Assembly: GCA_902729315.2 (NCBI GenBank)
Contig: LR746265.1
Coordinates: 8,737,392 to 8,801,391 of the forward strand
DNA length: 64,000 nt
Direction of reading: 5' to 3'
From: Spirodela intermedia
Taxonomy: Eukaryota > Streptophyta > Magnoliopsida > Alismatales > Araceae
Shown here: in pieces, positions 36,483-48,507 of the stretch
Position numbering within the stretch: the first letter of the stretch is position 1
How the letters are laid out: each line of letters starts with the position of its first letter
Notes under the pieces: model-generated
Seen by the model: the letters and a program-made list of their open reading frames with translations, nothing else
What the model was told of the DNA's origin: nothing
The model's database searches: none
Program-made: the position numbers and the translations under genes

Positions 36483-36698
36483 AATTTTGACACCATTGCT
36501 AGGGATGTATTGCATAATATTTAGTATTTTTCTATTTTTCTCTTAGAGTACACAAAAAAAATTAACTCTTATTTTATTTTCCTTTTGCTAATTTTTTTTT
36601 AAAAAAAAGGGAACGAAGAGAAACAAAGCAAGGACCAGAGCATACTAAAGGAGGGTAACAATTACTAAACTTTTTTCCTCGAATTCATTGATTTTTTT

Positions 36699-37380
36699 AT
36701 GCATGGTAGAAGATCCTTGCATCCAAGACTAGAAAATCCTTCTATTATTTCATTCAAAAATAAAAATCGAAAAGAAAAATTAATTTTGATAGATCCTGAA
36801 GGAAGTACAGGTCAAATTGAGAACAATCCTATGGTCATGAAAAATCATTATATCCTTGATTCATTTCAAAGAGCATCAAATATTAGAGTCCCATTAGCAC
36901 TCACTTTTAAATTCGAAATAAATCTAGGAATTTTTCAAACGCTCCCTAATTTTCATGGATTGCCTTTAGAGAAACCTCATCAGCACTTAGAAAAATTTCA
37001 TATGGTCTGTGATTTAGTTAATCTCCCTCAAGTTACACCATAAATTATTAAGATGAATAGGCTTTTCTTCAAAAAAATTATTCCTTAAGAAAAACTCAAA
37101 ATATGAGAAAATTTATATGGAGTTTTCCTCAAAGATCAGGAGAAACTTTACATGAAACATGGGAAACATTCAAAGATTTACTTAGAAAGTGTCCTCATCA
37201 TGCTATACCCAAGTGGCAACTCAATAGAATTTTTTATGATAGATTATTAGAACAACATAGAAATATGGTTGATTCTATATGTGTAAGAGCTTTTATGAAG
37301 AAAACCCCTGATGAGATTTATGGTCTTTATGAGAATTTAAGTGAAAATTTGAGAGATCAAGCCTCTTTTGAGGAATATGT
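36699..37380 (+). pseudogene. Gag of element B, truncated
   Basis: The N-terminal frame (36699-37043) starts MHGRRSLHPRLENP and keeps FHGLPLEKPHQHLEKFHMVCD. A short deletion near 37045-37075 removes the segment that follows in R. A second frame (37103-37411) carries FIWSFPQRSGETLHETWE, LRKCPHHAIPKWQLN and VDSICVRAFMKKTPDEIYGLYE. Sequence after about 37378 belongs to the 3' UTR, so the knuckle region and everything after it are gone. Confidence 0.8.
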
Positions 37381-37620
37381 AGGATCAATATTATTCTTGA
37401 ATGAGTATTGATAATTGAAATATCTTGTAAATATATCTATGAGTGAAGAAGTGATAAAGATGTGAATAGAAGAAGTGAAGTCTAGATTGTTATTCCAAAG
37501 AGTGTTTAAACATTTAAGTGTTTAACATCATTCTTAAATACTTGATATAAGAATCCAAAGTATTTAAAGGTGCATCATTTCTAAATTTTTTTTTTCCTAT
37601 ATTGAAATATGATATTTGAG

Positions 37621-39149
37621 ATAATTATGTGATTTTATGTGAATTTTTGGGTAATTATGTGATTTTATACTATTTTTACAGTCTTACTTTTGAGATAAAT
37701 GAAGAACAAGAAATGAAAATAAAAATATTACAAAATGGTGGGACCCGCTGGCCAGCTGGGCTCACAAGCAGGTTAGAAGCACAATCGAGGAGTAGCCGCG
37801 AGCAAGGGCTCGAACAACTTGAACCGATGGGGGCACATGTGTGCCACTCTCCTTTCACATCACTAGTGGCCAGCCGGCTAAGGGGCAAGGAGTGGTCGTA
37901 CACGTGAGAGAAGGGACTTTGCTTAGAAAGCTAACATTACTATATATTCGCTTAAAAAATTGGCACACAGCTGATGTGGGACTAAACCCGCGTCGCACCT
38001 TCCTCAGAAGAGGCGGGCGACCGGCGCAGGTTCGAGTCCTTCTAGAGTCAAAAGTCATATATTTTTATCTAATTATTGTGACTTTTCTGCAGATCGCCGA
38101 TGAAGGATTAAGTAACGAGAATCACTAGATCATCAGCAAAAATCTCGTCAATGCGATTCGCAGAGCATTGCTACTAAAATTGCTGAAGGATTCGCGATAA
38201 AAGGATCGCGAATCCATTAAGTAAATCATCTCCGATTGATCAACAAACAAGCCGTCGTCGGGAAGAGGACGATCTGCCGAGAGACGAGTCCCCACCTCCT
38301 GAGAGTGTACCAGATGCGATGAAGAGCCTCCTCTTGTTGCACAGACTTGAGGATGAAGCTCCGTGACACGTGCCCCACCTCCATCCAGCTCCTCTCCGTC
38401 GAGTGACACCCGTTGGAGAGCTACAAAGTTGCCGTTTTTCCACTCCATTGAGTGACAGCCACTAGAGACGACTCAATGACCCATTTCATTGATCTCTAGA
38501 CTTCACGAGAAAATCTAGAGATTGCCCACGTTGTCTTTGTCCAAGGAGAGCCTTCGAGGCCATAGACACTGCATGACGATCCTCCCAAACACTCAGGATT
38601 CTAGTGCATCACCGACACATCGCCGTCGCGACGCCAGAACTCTATTTTCCTACTTTTAATTTACTTTACGCTTCATTTAGTGATAATTTTTGTGTTTTTA
38701 AGTTATCAAAATATACTTTGTTCAATTATGATTTTTTAAGCTTTTATAGATCTTAATTTGATTAATTAAATCATCTATAAACGCTTACGTAAGAATCATC
38801 GGGTGGAACTCTATTTTTGCCTGATTCACGTTCGTCGGGTGCTGACATCATCCCGACATCTGCACCCTTATTTCCCTTTTTTTTGTGAATTTTAAATATA
38901 TTTTCTTTTCATTTCCTAGTATAAAATTCATAGAAAATCATATTCATTGAGAAAAATTCTGAATAATTACGAGATATTATATTACATCCTTGTGATCGAC
39001 GTGGAAAATTATCGTTATTTAGGAAGTTTTATTGAATTATAATCGATATATTTATTCAGAAATACTTCTAAATATTCGAAAATTTGTATTTTCTAGTTTT
39101 ATAAATTTTATATTTGAATGATTTAATATACAACGACTAAGTCACATCA
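37621..39149 (+). repeat. 3' LTR of element B, 5' end missing
   Basis: It enters the LTR at ataattatgtgattttatg without the TGATAAG head and first 150 or so bases, then runs to ctaagtcacatca. The loss of the head looks like a deletion from the 3' UTR into the LTR. Confidence 0.8.
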
Positions 39150-39534
39150 CCTCCCCTCTACTTGAGTCTTGCATTGTCCTTAATGCATGTGAGAGAAGGG
39201 AAAAGAGAAGAAAATTCTGATTTTTATGCCCCATCTACTACACTATTGTCCTTGAATAGTTCTAACTAAAGCACTCGACTAATAAAATATGTCCAAAACA
39301 AAAGCTAGTAAGGAAATGCATAAAAAGAAATGATAGTTCTCCTCATGATAAAATATGTGCATACACACAAATAGATCAACTTTTCAAATATCTGCTAGAG
39401 ACCAACCAATCACCTCTCTCTATGTCCTAAGTACATCAAGTAATCTATTCTCTTGATCCTTAGACAAATACGATGATATAATCATTGGATAAGTTTGATG
39501 TTAATCAAAAAATACATGCTTTAGTGAAGATGGT
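39150..39534 (-). other. Inverted retroelement 3' UTR remnant
   Basis: This is the reverse complement of the block seen at 7561-7940, 25446-25800 and 62128-62450 (ctctacttgagtcttgcattgtccttaatgcatg). There is no gene. The reversal starts immediately after the 3' LTR of element B. Confidence 0.75.
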
Positions 39535-40075
39535 TGATAAGTCTTCATTATCATGAGTTAATAATTAATTAATAATATAGTTTTAATCTAAACTCATGAT
39601 AAATAGATTTATATTTATGTCAAATTATGAAAAATAGTTTTTAGTTGGTTAATTTGGCTAATTATAGAATTTTATGTGAATTTATATAATTTTAATAAAC
39701 TTATTTTTGAGGTAAATGAAGAGAAATAAAATAAAAAGATAGAAGAGGAAACTTGTCACCTAGTCAAGCCCACAAGTAGGTTGGAAGCATAGACAAGCGG
39801 AATCGTGAGTAAGGGCATGAGCAGCTAAAGACGGACTAATAGGGGGCACATGTGCATCACTCGCCTTCCACATCATCAATGGCCAGTCGGGCATGTGATA
39901 AAGAGTGGCCGTACACATGTGAGAAAGGGACACATTTATTATCAAGTCTAGTATTACTATATATCAACCTCAGAACTCGGCATATAATTACTGTGGGACT
40001 AAACCTGGGGTCATAGCCTCCGAAAAGTTTTAATAATTTTAATATCCCTTATTTAGTAAACCATAGAAATTTAAA
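39535..40075 (+). repeat. LTR2 with empty insertion site
   Basis: It starts TGATAAGTCTTCATTATCATGAGTTAATAATTAATT. The target occurs once and uninterrupted: gggacacatttATTATcaagtctag, ATTAT at 39938-39942. This is the inverted equivalent of the ATAAT site that holds elements L, A, B and R elsewhere. Confidence 0.8.
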
Positions 40076-41157
40076 ATTTATAAAACTAGAAAACACTAAT
40101 TTTTAGATATTTAGAAGTATTTTTGAATAATTATATCAATTATAGTTTAATGAAAGGTCTAAAAATAGTAGAAATTTTCTAGGTGAATCACAGGGATGTA
40201 ATATAATGTCAGGTAATATTTCAGAAATGTTCTCAAAGAATACGATTTTTTATGAATTTTAAATTAAAAAAGAAAAGAAAATATATTTTAAATCTCTGAA
40301 AAAGGGAAATAAATGTGTAGATGTCAAAATGATGTCAGCACCTAATGAATGCAAACCAGGCAAAAATAGAGTTCTACCTAGTGATTTTTACATAAGTGAT
40401 TATAGATGATTTAATTAGTCAAATTAAGATTTGTAAAAGCTAGAAGAATCGTTACAAGAAGTATTTTACAAGCCTTGTTGATCCTAATTTCACATGTGGA
40501 AGCCCCACGAAATCAGCTAAGGTGCTACTACAATTTTTATTTTATTTTCTCTAAAGTAATCTTTACCATGTTCTATCCTTTTGTCTCAAGTTTAATCATG
40601 ATTAATGATTTGTAAAAGCATCAACTAATTTGAAAACTTTTTGATTGACTACTAATCAAGAAAGAGAAAGATTCAATTTACTACTCATAGTTAATAATAA
40701 GAATTCATAACATAAATCCAGCAGAAGATCAAACTAGATTTTCTCAATTTAAGAGTGGGTTATATGCACCATGAAAGATGATGAACTTCATCATTTAGTT
40801 ATAAGCATTATAGCACCTGATGTAATCTCATGTATTCACCCTCATGCATTTATTCTCCCCCCCCAAACAACCATTTGCATTGTCCTCAATGCATCTATAT
40901 AAGAGAAAAAGGAGAAAGCATTAAATGTGCAAACTGATTTTCACTCTTCATCCTTCTGATTTTCTTTTGTATTAATCTATGTCATGATATGCACTTCTTC
41001 TAGAACGCCGGATCTGTTCGCTTAATAAAAACTCCAGAAAAATATCAAAGGATAGAGAAAAATAATAGAAAAGGAATGTAGTGGAAAAGAAAGCTATGCC
41101 ATCTTAGAGTACATGATGGAGGGGAAGTTCTAAGAAGATTGAGGTTCAATGGATGGA
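40076..41157 (-). other. Inverted partial LTR and 3' UTR of the integrase relic, copy C
   Basis: About 40076-40455 is the 3' part of the family LTR in reverse, joined to LTR2 as at 16240. About 40456-41157 is the reversed 3' UTR, with the C run and cattgtcctcaatgc near 40858-40893. No gene is seen. Confidence 0.65.
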
Positions 41158-41590
41158 TCATATAATTGAGTGGAAATGGGTAAAGAAGGAGGGTTCATTT
41201 CTAAATAAGGTTTTAATCTTTGCCCATTCACATTAAAAATTTTACCAATTTTCAGATCTGTAATTAATACTGCACCACAGTCAAAAACTTTCATCACAAG
41301 GTATGGTCCATCTCATCTAGATTTTAATTTCTCGAGGAATAGTTTCAATCTAGAATTGTAAAGCCAAGCTTTTTGATGCTCATGAAAACTCTTTCTGCTC
41401 ACCTTCTTGTTATAAAAAGCCATCATTTTTGCTTTGTAAATTAGAGACTTCTCGTACATCTCATTGGGTAGTTCTTGAAGCTCTTGCAACTGCAACATAC
41501 AGTGCTTACCTACGGCGTCTAAAGAGAGATTAAGATTCTTTGTAACCTAATAGGCTATGTTCGATCTCCATAGGAAGGTGACAAACCTTT
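41158..41590 (-). pseudogene. C-terminal end of Athila/Tat-type integrase, copy C
   Basis: The clean frame 41498-41313 reads LQLQELQELPNEMYEKS to NSRLKLFLEKLKSR and then stops at the same TGA as copy A. Over the 61 residues shared with copy A, 6 differ, more than the kinase copies show. The GPYLVMKVFDCGAVLITDLK-like and NVNGQRLKPYL ends are recognisable further on. It is fused to a reversed LTR at 41590/41591. Confidence 0.8.
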
Positions 41591-44500
41591 TGACATGACT
41601 TAGTTGTTGTATTGTAAATAATGTAAATTTTAAAAAATAAAAAATAAAAATAAATAATAAAAATCACGTAAATTTAAAAATTATAAAACTAGAAAATACT
41701 AATTTTTAGATATTTAGAAGTTTTTCTGAACAAATATATCAATTATAATTCAATCAAATTTACAAAAATAGTGGTAATTTTCCAAGTCGATCATAGAAAT
41801 GTAATATAATATTGGGTAACTTTTTAATATTTTTCTCAAAGAATATAATTTTTTTATGAGAAATGAAAATAAAATATACTTAAATTTGTGAAAAAAGAAA
41901 ATAAGGGTATGGATGTTAGGATGATGTCAGCACCTGACGAATGTGAATCAAATAGAAATAGAGTTTTGTCTAGCAACTTTTGCGTAAGCAATTACAAATG
42001 ATCTAATTGATCAAATTAAGATCTGTAAAAGGTGGAAGAATCGTAATTGAATCAAGTATAGTTTGGTAAATTTAAATCACACAAATTGTCATTAAATGAA
42101 TTAGAAATTAAGTTGAAAGTAGAAAAATAAAGTTCCAACATCACAGCAACAATGTGTCGATGATGTACGAGAAGTTTGAGCAGTCGAGAAGATTGTTGTG
42201 CAGTGTCTACGGCCTCAAAGGCTCTCTTTCGACAAGGACGATGTGGGCAATCTCTAGATATCCTTGTGAACTCTAAAGATCAATAAAATAGGTCGTCAAA
42301 TTATCTCCGGCAGCTGTCACTCAGCGAAATGAAAAAATGATGACTTTGTGACTCTCTAGTGGCTGTCACCCGACGTAGAAGAGTTAGATGGAGGTGAGGC
42401 GTGTGTTAAGGAGCTTCATCCTCATGTCTATGCAGCAAGAGGAGGCACTTCATCGCATCTAGTATGCTCACAAGAGGTGGTAACTCGTCTCTTGACAGAT
42501 TGTCCTTTTCTCGATGACAACTTGTTCATCGATCAATCAAAGATGATTTACTCGATGGATTCATGATCTTTTTATTGTGAATTATTTTTTAGCAATTTTA
42601 GTAACAATGCTTTGCGAATTGCGTTGAATTTTTTTTTACCAATGATCTAATAATTTTAGTGGCTTAATCCTTCACTAGTGATCTATAAGAAAGTCGAGAT
42701 AATCTTTCATTGGGCTTTAGGAAGATTCGAACTTGTGCTGATTGCCTGCCTACATGAGAGAGATTAAAATAAATACTCTAATACCCTTATCAAGTGACAT
42801 CGTCATAGTATATCTCTATTATAACTAAGGAGTAATTTAGGTCTTAAAACCTTCAAAGTCTTTCAAGGGAAGGTGTGATGTGGTTTTAGCCCCACATCAC
42901 TTGTGTGCCAAAGTTTTAGGCGAATATATAGTAATATCATATTTACAAGTGATAAGTCTTCACTATCATGAGTTAATAATCAGTAAATAATATAGTTTTA
43001 ACCTTAACTCATAATAAATAGACTTATATTTGTGTTAAAGTGTGAAAAGAGGTTTTCAGTTAATTAATGTGAATTTTTAGGTAATTATGTGATTTTACAT
43101 GAAATTATATGATTTTTACAATCTTACTTTTGAGATAAATGATGAAAAAGAAATAAAAAAATAAAAATAAGACAAAATGAGGGGGATCTACCAGCCAGCT
43201 GGGCCTACAAGCGGGTCGGAAGCATAGTCGGGGAGTAGTCGCAAGCAAGGGATCAAGCGGCTTGGATAGATAGGGGCACGTGTGTGCCACTCCCTTTCCA
43301 CGTCACCGGTGGCCAATCGGCTATGGGGTAAGGAGTGGTACACGTGAGAGAAGAGACTTTGCTTAGAAATCTAACATTACTATATATTCGCCTAAAAATT
43401 TGGCGCACAATCGATGTGAGACTAAACCCGTGTCACACCTTCCTCAGAAAGGGGGGCAGGTGACCAGCGCAGGTTCGAATCCTCCTAGAGCCAAAACTCA
43501 TATTTTTTTAATCTGATTATCACGACTTTCTTGCAGATCGCTGGTGAAGGATTCAGCAACCAGAATCGCTAGATCATTAGTGAAAATCTCGTCAACATGA
43601 TTTGTAGAGTATTGTTACTAAAATTGTTGAACGATTCACGATAAAAGGATTGCAAATCTATCGAGTAAAGCATCTCTGATTGATTGACAAACAAGCCGTC
43701 GTTGGGAAGAGGACGATCTATTGGGAGACGAGTCATCACTTCTTGAGAGCATACCAGATGCGATGAAGAGCCTCCTCTTGCTACGCAGACCTAAGGATGA
43801 AGCTCTCTGACACGTGCCCCACCTCCATCTAGCTCCTCTTCGTCGAGTGATAGTCACTAGAGAGCCACAAAGTTGCCGTTTTTCTACTTCGCCGGGTGAC
43901 AGCTGCTGAAGACGATTCGACGACCCACTTCATTGATCTCTAGACTTCACAAGGAGATTTAGAGATTGCCCACATTGTCTTTGTCCAAGGAGAACTTTTG
44001 AGGTTGTAGACATTACACGACGATCTTCCCTAATGCTCAAGATTCCAGTGTATCGTCGATGCATCGTCGTCGTGACGTCGGAACTCTGTTTTCTTACTTT
44101 CAACTTACTTTACGCTTCATTAAAAATTAGTGATAATTTTTGCGATTTTAATTTACCAAAATATACTTTATTCTATTATGATTCTTTTGGCTTTTACAGA
44201 TCTTAATTTGATTAATTAAATCATCTATAATCACTTACATAAGAATTTTTGGGCGGAATTCTATTTCTGCCCGATTCACATTTGCAGGGCGCTGATGTCA
44301 TCTTGACATCCGCACCCTTATTTTCCTTTTTTGTGAATTTTAAATATATTTTCTTTTTATTTCTTAGTATAAAATTTATAGAAAATCATATTCATTGAGA
44401 AAAATTATGAATACTTACCAGATATTATATTATATCTCTATGCCTGACTTATAAAATTATTGCTATTTATGAAAGTTTTATTGAATTATAATTGATATAT

Positions 44501-45014
44501 TTATTTAAAAATACTTCTAAATATCCAAAAATTCATATTTTCTAGTTTTATAAATTTTAGATTTGCGTGATTTAATATACAATGACTGAGTCACGTCAAC
44601 AAGTAATGAGTATATTTCTCTCACATGTACAACCACTCTTTGCCTCAGTCTTGGCTGGCCACCGGTGACGTGGAAAAGGAGTGGCGCACACATGGCTCCA
44701 TTGGTCCTAGTCACCAAAGCCCTTGCTCGCGGCTCCCCCTGACTACCCTTCTGACCTACTTGCAGGCCTAGTTGGCTGATGGGTCCCCTCTTTTTGCTAT
44801 ATTTTTATTTTAATTTTTTTTCTTGATTTATTTAAAAAAATAGGATTATAAAAATCATATAAATACATAAAAAATTATTTAATTAGCTAAAAAATCACAT
44901 TAATCTATTGAAAACTATTTTTCATAATTTAATAAAAATATAAGTCTATTTATCATGAGATAAGGTTAAAAATATATTATTTACTAATTATTAACTCATG
45001 ATAATAAAAACTCA
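41591..45014 (-). repeat. Reversed LTR next to kinase C, split by a solo LTR
   Basis: Read on -, this LTR starts near 45014 (the TTATCA end is shortened to ctca, then GTGGT) and ends at 41591 (tgacatgacttag). It is the counterpart of 12980-14718 and is interrupted at 42950-44598. Confidence 0.85.
42950..44598 (+). mobile_element. Solo LTR, TSD ACAAG
   Basis: This 1649-bp LTR of the same family starts TGATAAGTCTTCACTATCATG and ends gactgagtcacgtca. The flanks are ACAAG at 42945-42949 and 44599-44603. The corresponding sites in the LTRs beside kinases A and B are uninterrupted (ttacttgtaaatg near 13390), so the insertion followed the duplication that produced this copy. It contains GGTTCGAATCC (43472-43482), a pol III B-box match. 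Confidence 0.92.
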
Positions 45015-45673
45015 GTGGTTTCCTATTATGACAAAAAAAGACATTATATTAACAAATAATAAAGGTAAAAATATTGTACTTGAAAATATTATCAATTTAC
45101 TTGAAAATATTGTACGTGTACTCTTAAAAAGGCAAAAATCTCATTTTATATGTGTAAAACTATATACAAATTTATATACAATATAGATTTGGCTCAAAAA
45201 CATTTAATAGGGGTCGCATATAGAATTATGTAACTCTTAATTACAATTGTACATTAGACTACAGTCAAAATAGATAATAATTTGTTTCAATAAATAGTTT
45301 CCATGATTAATTCATCATCCTCATAAATGTGATGGTCGGCACACTTGTTAATACAATAACTTCCTACTTATGCTTAAAGTCTTAGTTTAGACAAGAAATT
45401 TATTTTCCACTCATCAATGGAATGAATCAAGATTTGACGATGGGTACATTTTTCTTCAAGTTTAGGAAAACATCTAGAGGGTGCAATGTATAAAAAGTAT
45501 ATACAATGACATTCATTCATGTGAATCATATAAGATTTAACTTTGTCAAGATATGCTTTTCAAATTGAAAACATTACAAAGCATAACTATGTGACTTTTA
45601 TTTCAAACTCCTCTTTATATACCCAATCTTCTATGAATCTAGATGCTTCTTAATTTTTAGATCATCACTAAAG
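45015..45673 (-). other. Downstream region of kinase C, shortened
   Basis: Reverse complement of about 12321-12979. The part equivalent to 10875-12320 is deleted, so the last kinase exons and the loose repeats are missing. No gene is seen. Confidence 0.75.
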
Positions 45674-47454
45674 ATCAAAAAAATCAGAGTGTAGGCCAAT
45701 GACTCAAGATCATCTCTTCTACTCGCTGTGAGGCCTAAATGTGCATGGACGCTTGCATATCGTGTTGTGCCCCTAGGGAACATGAGATAGATAGTAAGGT
45801 AGGGGTAAGATTTTATGAATCCTCCTCTTAGCTAAGAATTTAGGGAAAAAATAGAATATCGTTTCCCAAAAAACCTGAAATTATCTGGCTGTTGGCATAA
45901 GCTGACATGCTGGCCTGACAAACTGTCCCTCCACATTGAAGCTGATTAAAATATTAATGACACCAATTAGCATTTGTACAGGCTCTGAACAAAGCACAAA
46001 AATATCACTGATGTTGATACAGACAGGGACTTCTCAGTCAAGACGAATTTGTTTATATACTTGGAAAAACAAACCCTACTCTAAAATCAATAGGTGCGAA
46101 AGGTGAAAACAAGAAGTGATTGGAATGCAGCAACATACCCAGCCCAAAGTCGATGAGAAAAAGCTTCTTCTCCCCTGAGCTTCCGGGTTTACCCAACAAT
46201 AAATTCTCTGGCTTGACGTCTCCATGCACAAACCTGGCATGTTTTTTTTTTTGTGTGGGTGGAGGGGGGGAGGGGAGTGCACAAGGGAGCAATGAATTGA
46301 TTACTGTGACCTTTGCAAAAATTTAATTGAAAAAATATCACACTGCCACAAAGCCATACGTACCCTTTTTGGTGTAGCTTCTCAAGGATGGATATTGCCT
46401 CCACAGCAATACAAGCCACCATATTTGGTGGCATTCTGTCCAAGGAGTTAGTCAAACTCAATAGCACAATTCTCAACAGAATATTGACTTTGAATATGAA
46501 GTCAAGATTATTTTCTTACACTTGCCCAATGGATATGAACACATCCAGGAGACTTGGTCCAAGGATGTCCATGATCTGCAGCAATCATCATCAACAATAT
46601 CATAATTAGCTTTCAATAAAAAGCATAATTCGAGGAAACAATAAAATGAAAGACTCTACGCCAACCATGACGAAATAATCTCCTTGGCGGCCCTTGTAGT
46701 GCACCCTAGGCAATCCATAGCATCCCTTGAGATGGCTAAAACCATATTCACAAAGTCAGATGAAGAACGTAGTTTTAGATCGACACAATACGTAATAAAT
46801 TAGAGCAGTAGGGGGTGTCTTCTTACTCATAAACTTGCCATTCATATGGGGGGCCAAATCTGCAACCCGTGCTATTTCTATGCTCAAACTTCAGTGCTAC
46901 CTACACCCACCGCAGGAAAATGAAAGAGACAACATAAAACAGCAGTATTTAAAGATTCCCTTGGCAGGAGTGATGGGAGGTTGAAACTAAACCTTAAAGG
47001 CATTGGGCCCATCGCCCTGAGATCCACCAGCCACCCTTCGTCCAATGTAGACCAGCCCAAAACCTCCTGCACCCAACATTCTCTCTACCTTGTATAATGG
47101 AGAATTTCCGACCTGCACCTGTCGATTTTGGATAGGACATTCCTATTGTCAAGATGTGATGTGCTTTGGGATGGAGAGAGAAAGCTCTCTACAGTCGCCG
47201 TCAAGGAAAGGAATGAGGGACGTCGAAGCATGTACCCGATCCGGGATGGGAGACATCCTCGCTTCCTCCTGTAGCCCGACAACCTCGTCCACACTTCCTC
47301 CCTCGATTCCAGCTGCTTTCTCAACAGGACAGCCCGCCACCAAGTTCTGATGGTTTTTCTGGGTGGGGAATAACGCTCGGGAGAGCTGCAGGTACGGAGG
47401 GTGTTGTTTCCTGCCGGAAATCACCGGGTTCTTCTCCAGAAACTGGTCGATCGC
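45674..47454 (-). pseudogene. Casein-kinase-1-like (MLK/EL1/HD16 type) gene fragment, copy C, 3'-truncated
   Basis: Inverted copy following x + y = 56548 with copy A. It keeps the exon blocks for the glycine loop [20 protein letters not shown], split DFGLA and [10 protein letters not shown] up to [10 protein letters not shown]. It then breaks at 45674, where a deletion equivalent to 1446 bp of copy A joins tttttttgat to ctttagtgatg, with tgat microhomology. The lower C-lobe (GRLPWEGYQ onward) is lost, so a folded kinase is unlikely. It shares Gly with copy B in the [10 protein letters not shown] segment. Confidence 0.85.
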
Positions 47455-48129
47455 TCAGCGATCCGAAAATCGAATGTGCCCCTTGATTCAACACGCTCAC
47501 CCGTCACCGTCAATCGATAAACCTTGCTGAAATAATCTTTTCTCCTCCAGACGGTAACACTCATCCGTCCCCAAAGAGCAATCGGATGGAAGTCTAAAGA
47601 AGAAGATAGATCCCCCTACCCAGACCAAACATCAAATCGAATCAGCAACGAAGCGGCAAAACAAATCGGAAGAAGGTAAATAAATAAGAGGAAGGAGGAA
47701 AGCCAGAGCGTTCTTCAGCAATCTCGCACCACCCGCACCACCGCAGGCAACCGAAAGTCCAAATCAAAGAAAATAAAGATCCCATCCAAAGAGTCCACAA
47801 GAAGATGCCCCCGACACAGAAAATCACGAACCCATCGAAAGACGGCACTAGAACATAACCCCCGAATCAACGAAAGGCGAGAATTCGTCGAAAGACGGCA
47901 CTAGAACATACCCGGAGCGGCCTTTCAGGGAAGCAGAAGCCTGGGAACGTACGACCTCTCCGTGAGGCGGCGCCGACCGTGACCTCGGCGTCTTCGGCGG
48001 TGGACTCCTCCGCCGGATGCGGCCTCCCACTCTTCCTCCGGATTCGCGCACGAGAAAGGGTTCCAGAAGAACTCGACGGAGAGGAGAGGAGAAGGCGGCA
48101 GGCTGTCCGAACTCCGCCGTGCTTCGTAG

Positions 48130-48507
48130 AGCGAGGACGCATCCACAGAAAGAAAGCGAGAGCAAGATAGAGTGAGAGAGAGCAGACAGACAAAGGGAGC
48201 GAGAAAAGGCGCGAAAGAAAGAGAGATCAATGACAGCCTTACTCTATCACCCGCTCTTCTTTCACGTTCTGCCATTAGGTACGGATCTCCAATTACATTT
48301 CTCTTTGAGGTCTGACGTAAATTGTGCCAATTTCTGTTCACGATGTCCGTTGAAATGTCGTCGAACCCGTGTGGGCCACGTGTCCCACATCTGCTTAAGT
48401 GTCATGCCAACTCGTCGGTTCTGCTTCCACTGTCGACCTGTTGATGGTTTAACTTTTAGCCTCTGAATATTCCGGCCCATTGGGTCACTTGGCTCGGCCC
48501 AGCCCAA
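48130..48507 (-). promoter_or_regulatory. Promoter and 5' leader of kinase copy C
   Basis: Reverse complement of 8041-8420, with the G-box (48376-48382) and both TGGGCC boxes intact. If active, it would transcribe toward copy B on the opposite strand. Confidence 0.6.

Larger units (their letters stand above)
34845..39149 (+). mobile_element. Gag-only LTR retrotransposon B, internally deleted
   Basis: The 5' LTR (34845-36482), primer-binding site (about 36488), gag N- and C-terminal parts and a 3' LTR are present. About 2.8 kb between gag and the 3' UTR is missing (join near 37378), so the acidic ORF is absent. The left flank is ATAAT (34840-34844), the same insertion site as element A. The right flank is not ataatcaatg: the 3' LTR end abuts inverted sequence at 39150, so the right TSD was lost in the rearrangement. 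Confidence 0.85.

Noticed and set aside
43460-43495. Possible tRNA gene around ggttcgaatcctcctagagcca
   Set aside because: Only the T-arm/B-box portion is convincing. The T-stem pairs poorly and there is no A box or anticodon arm.
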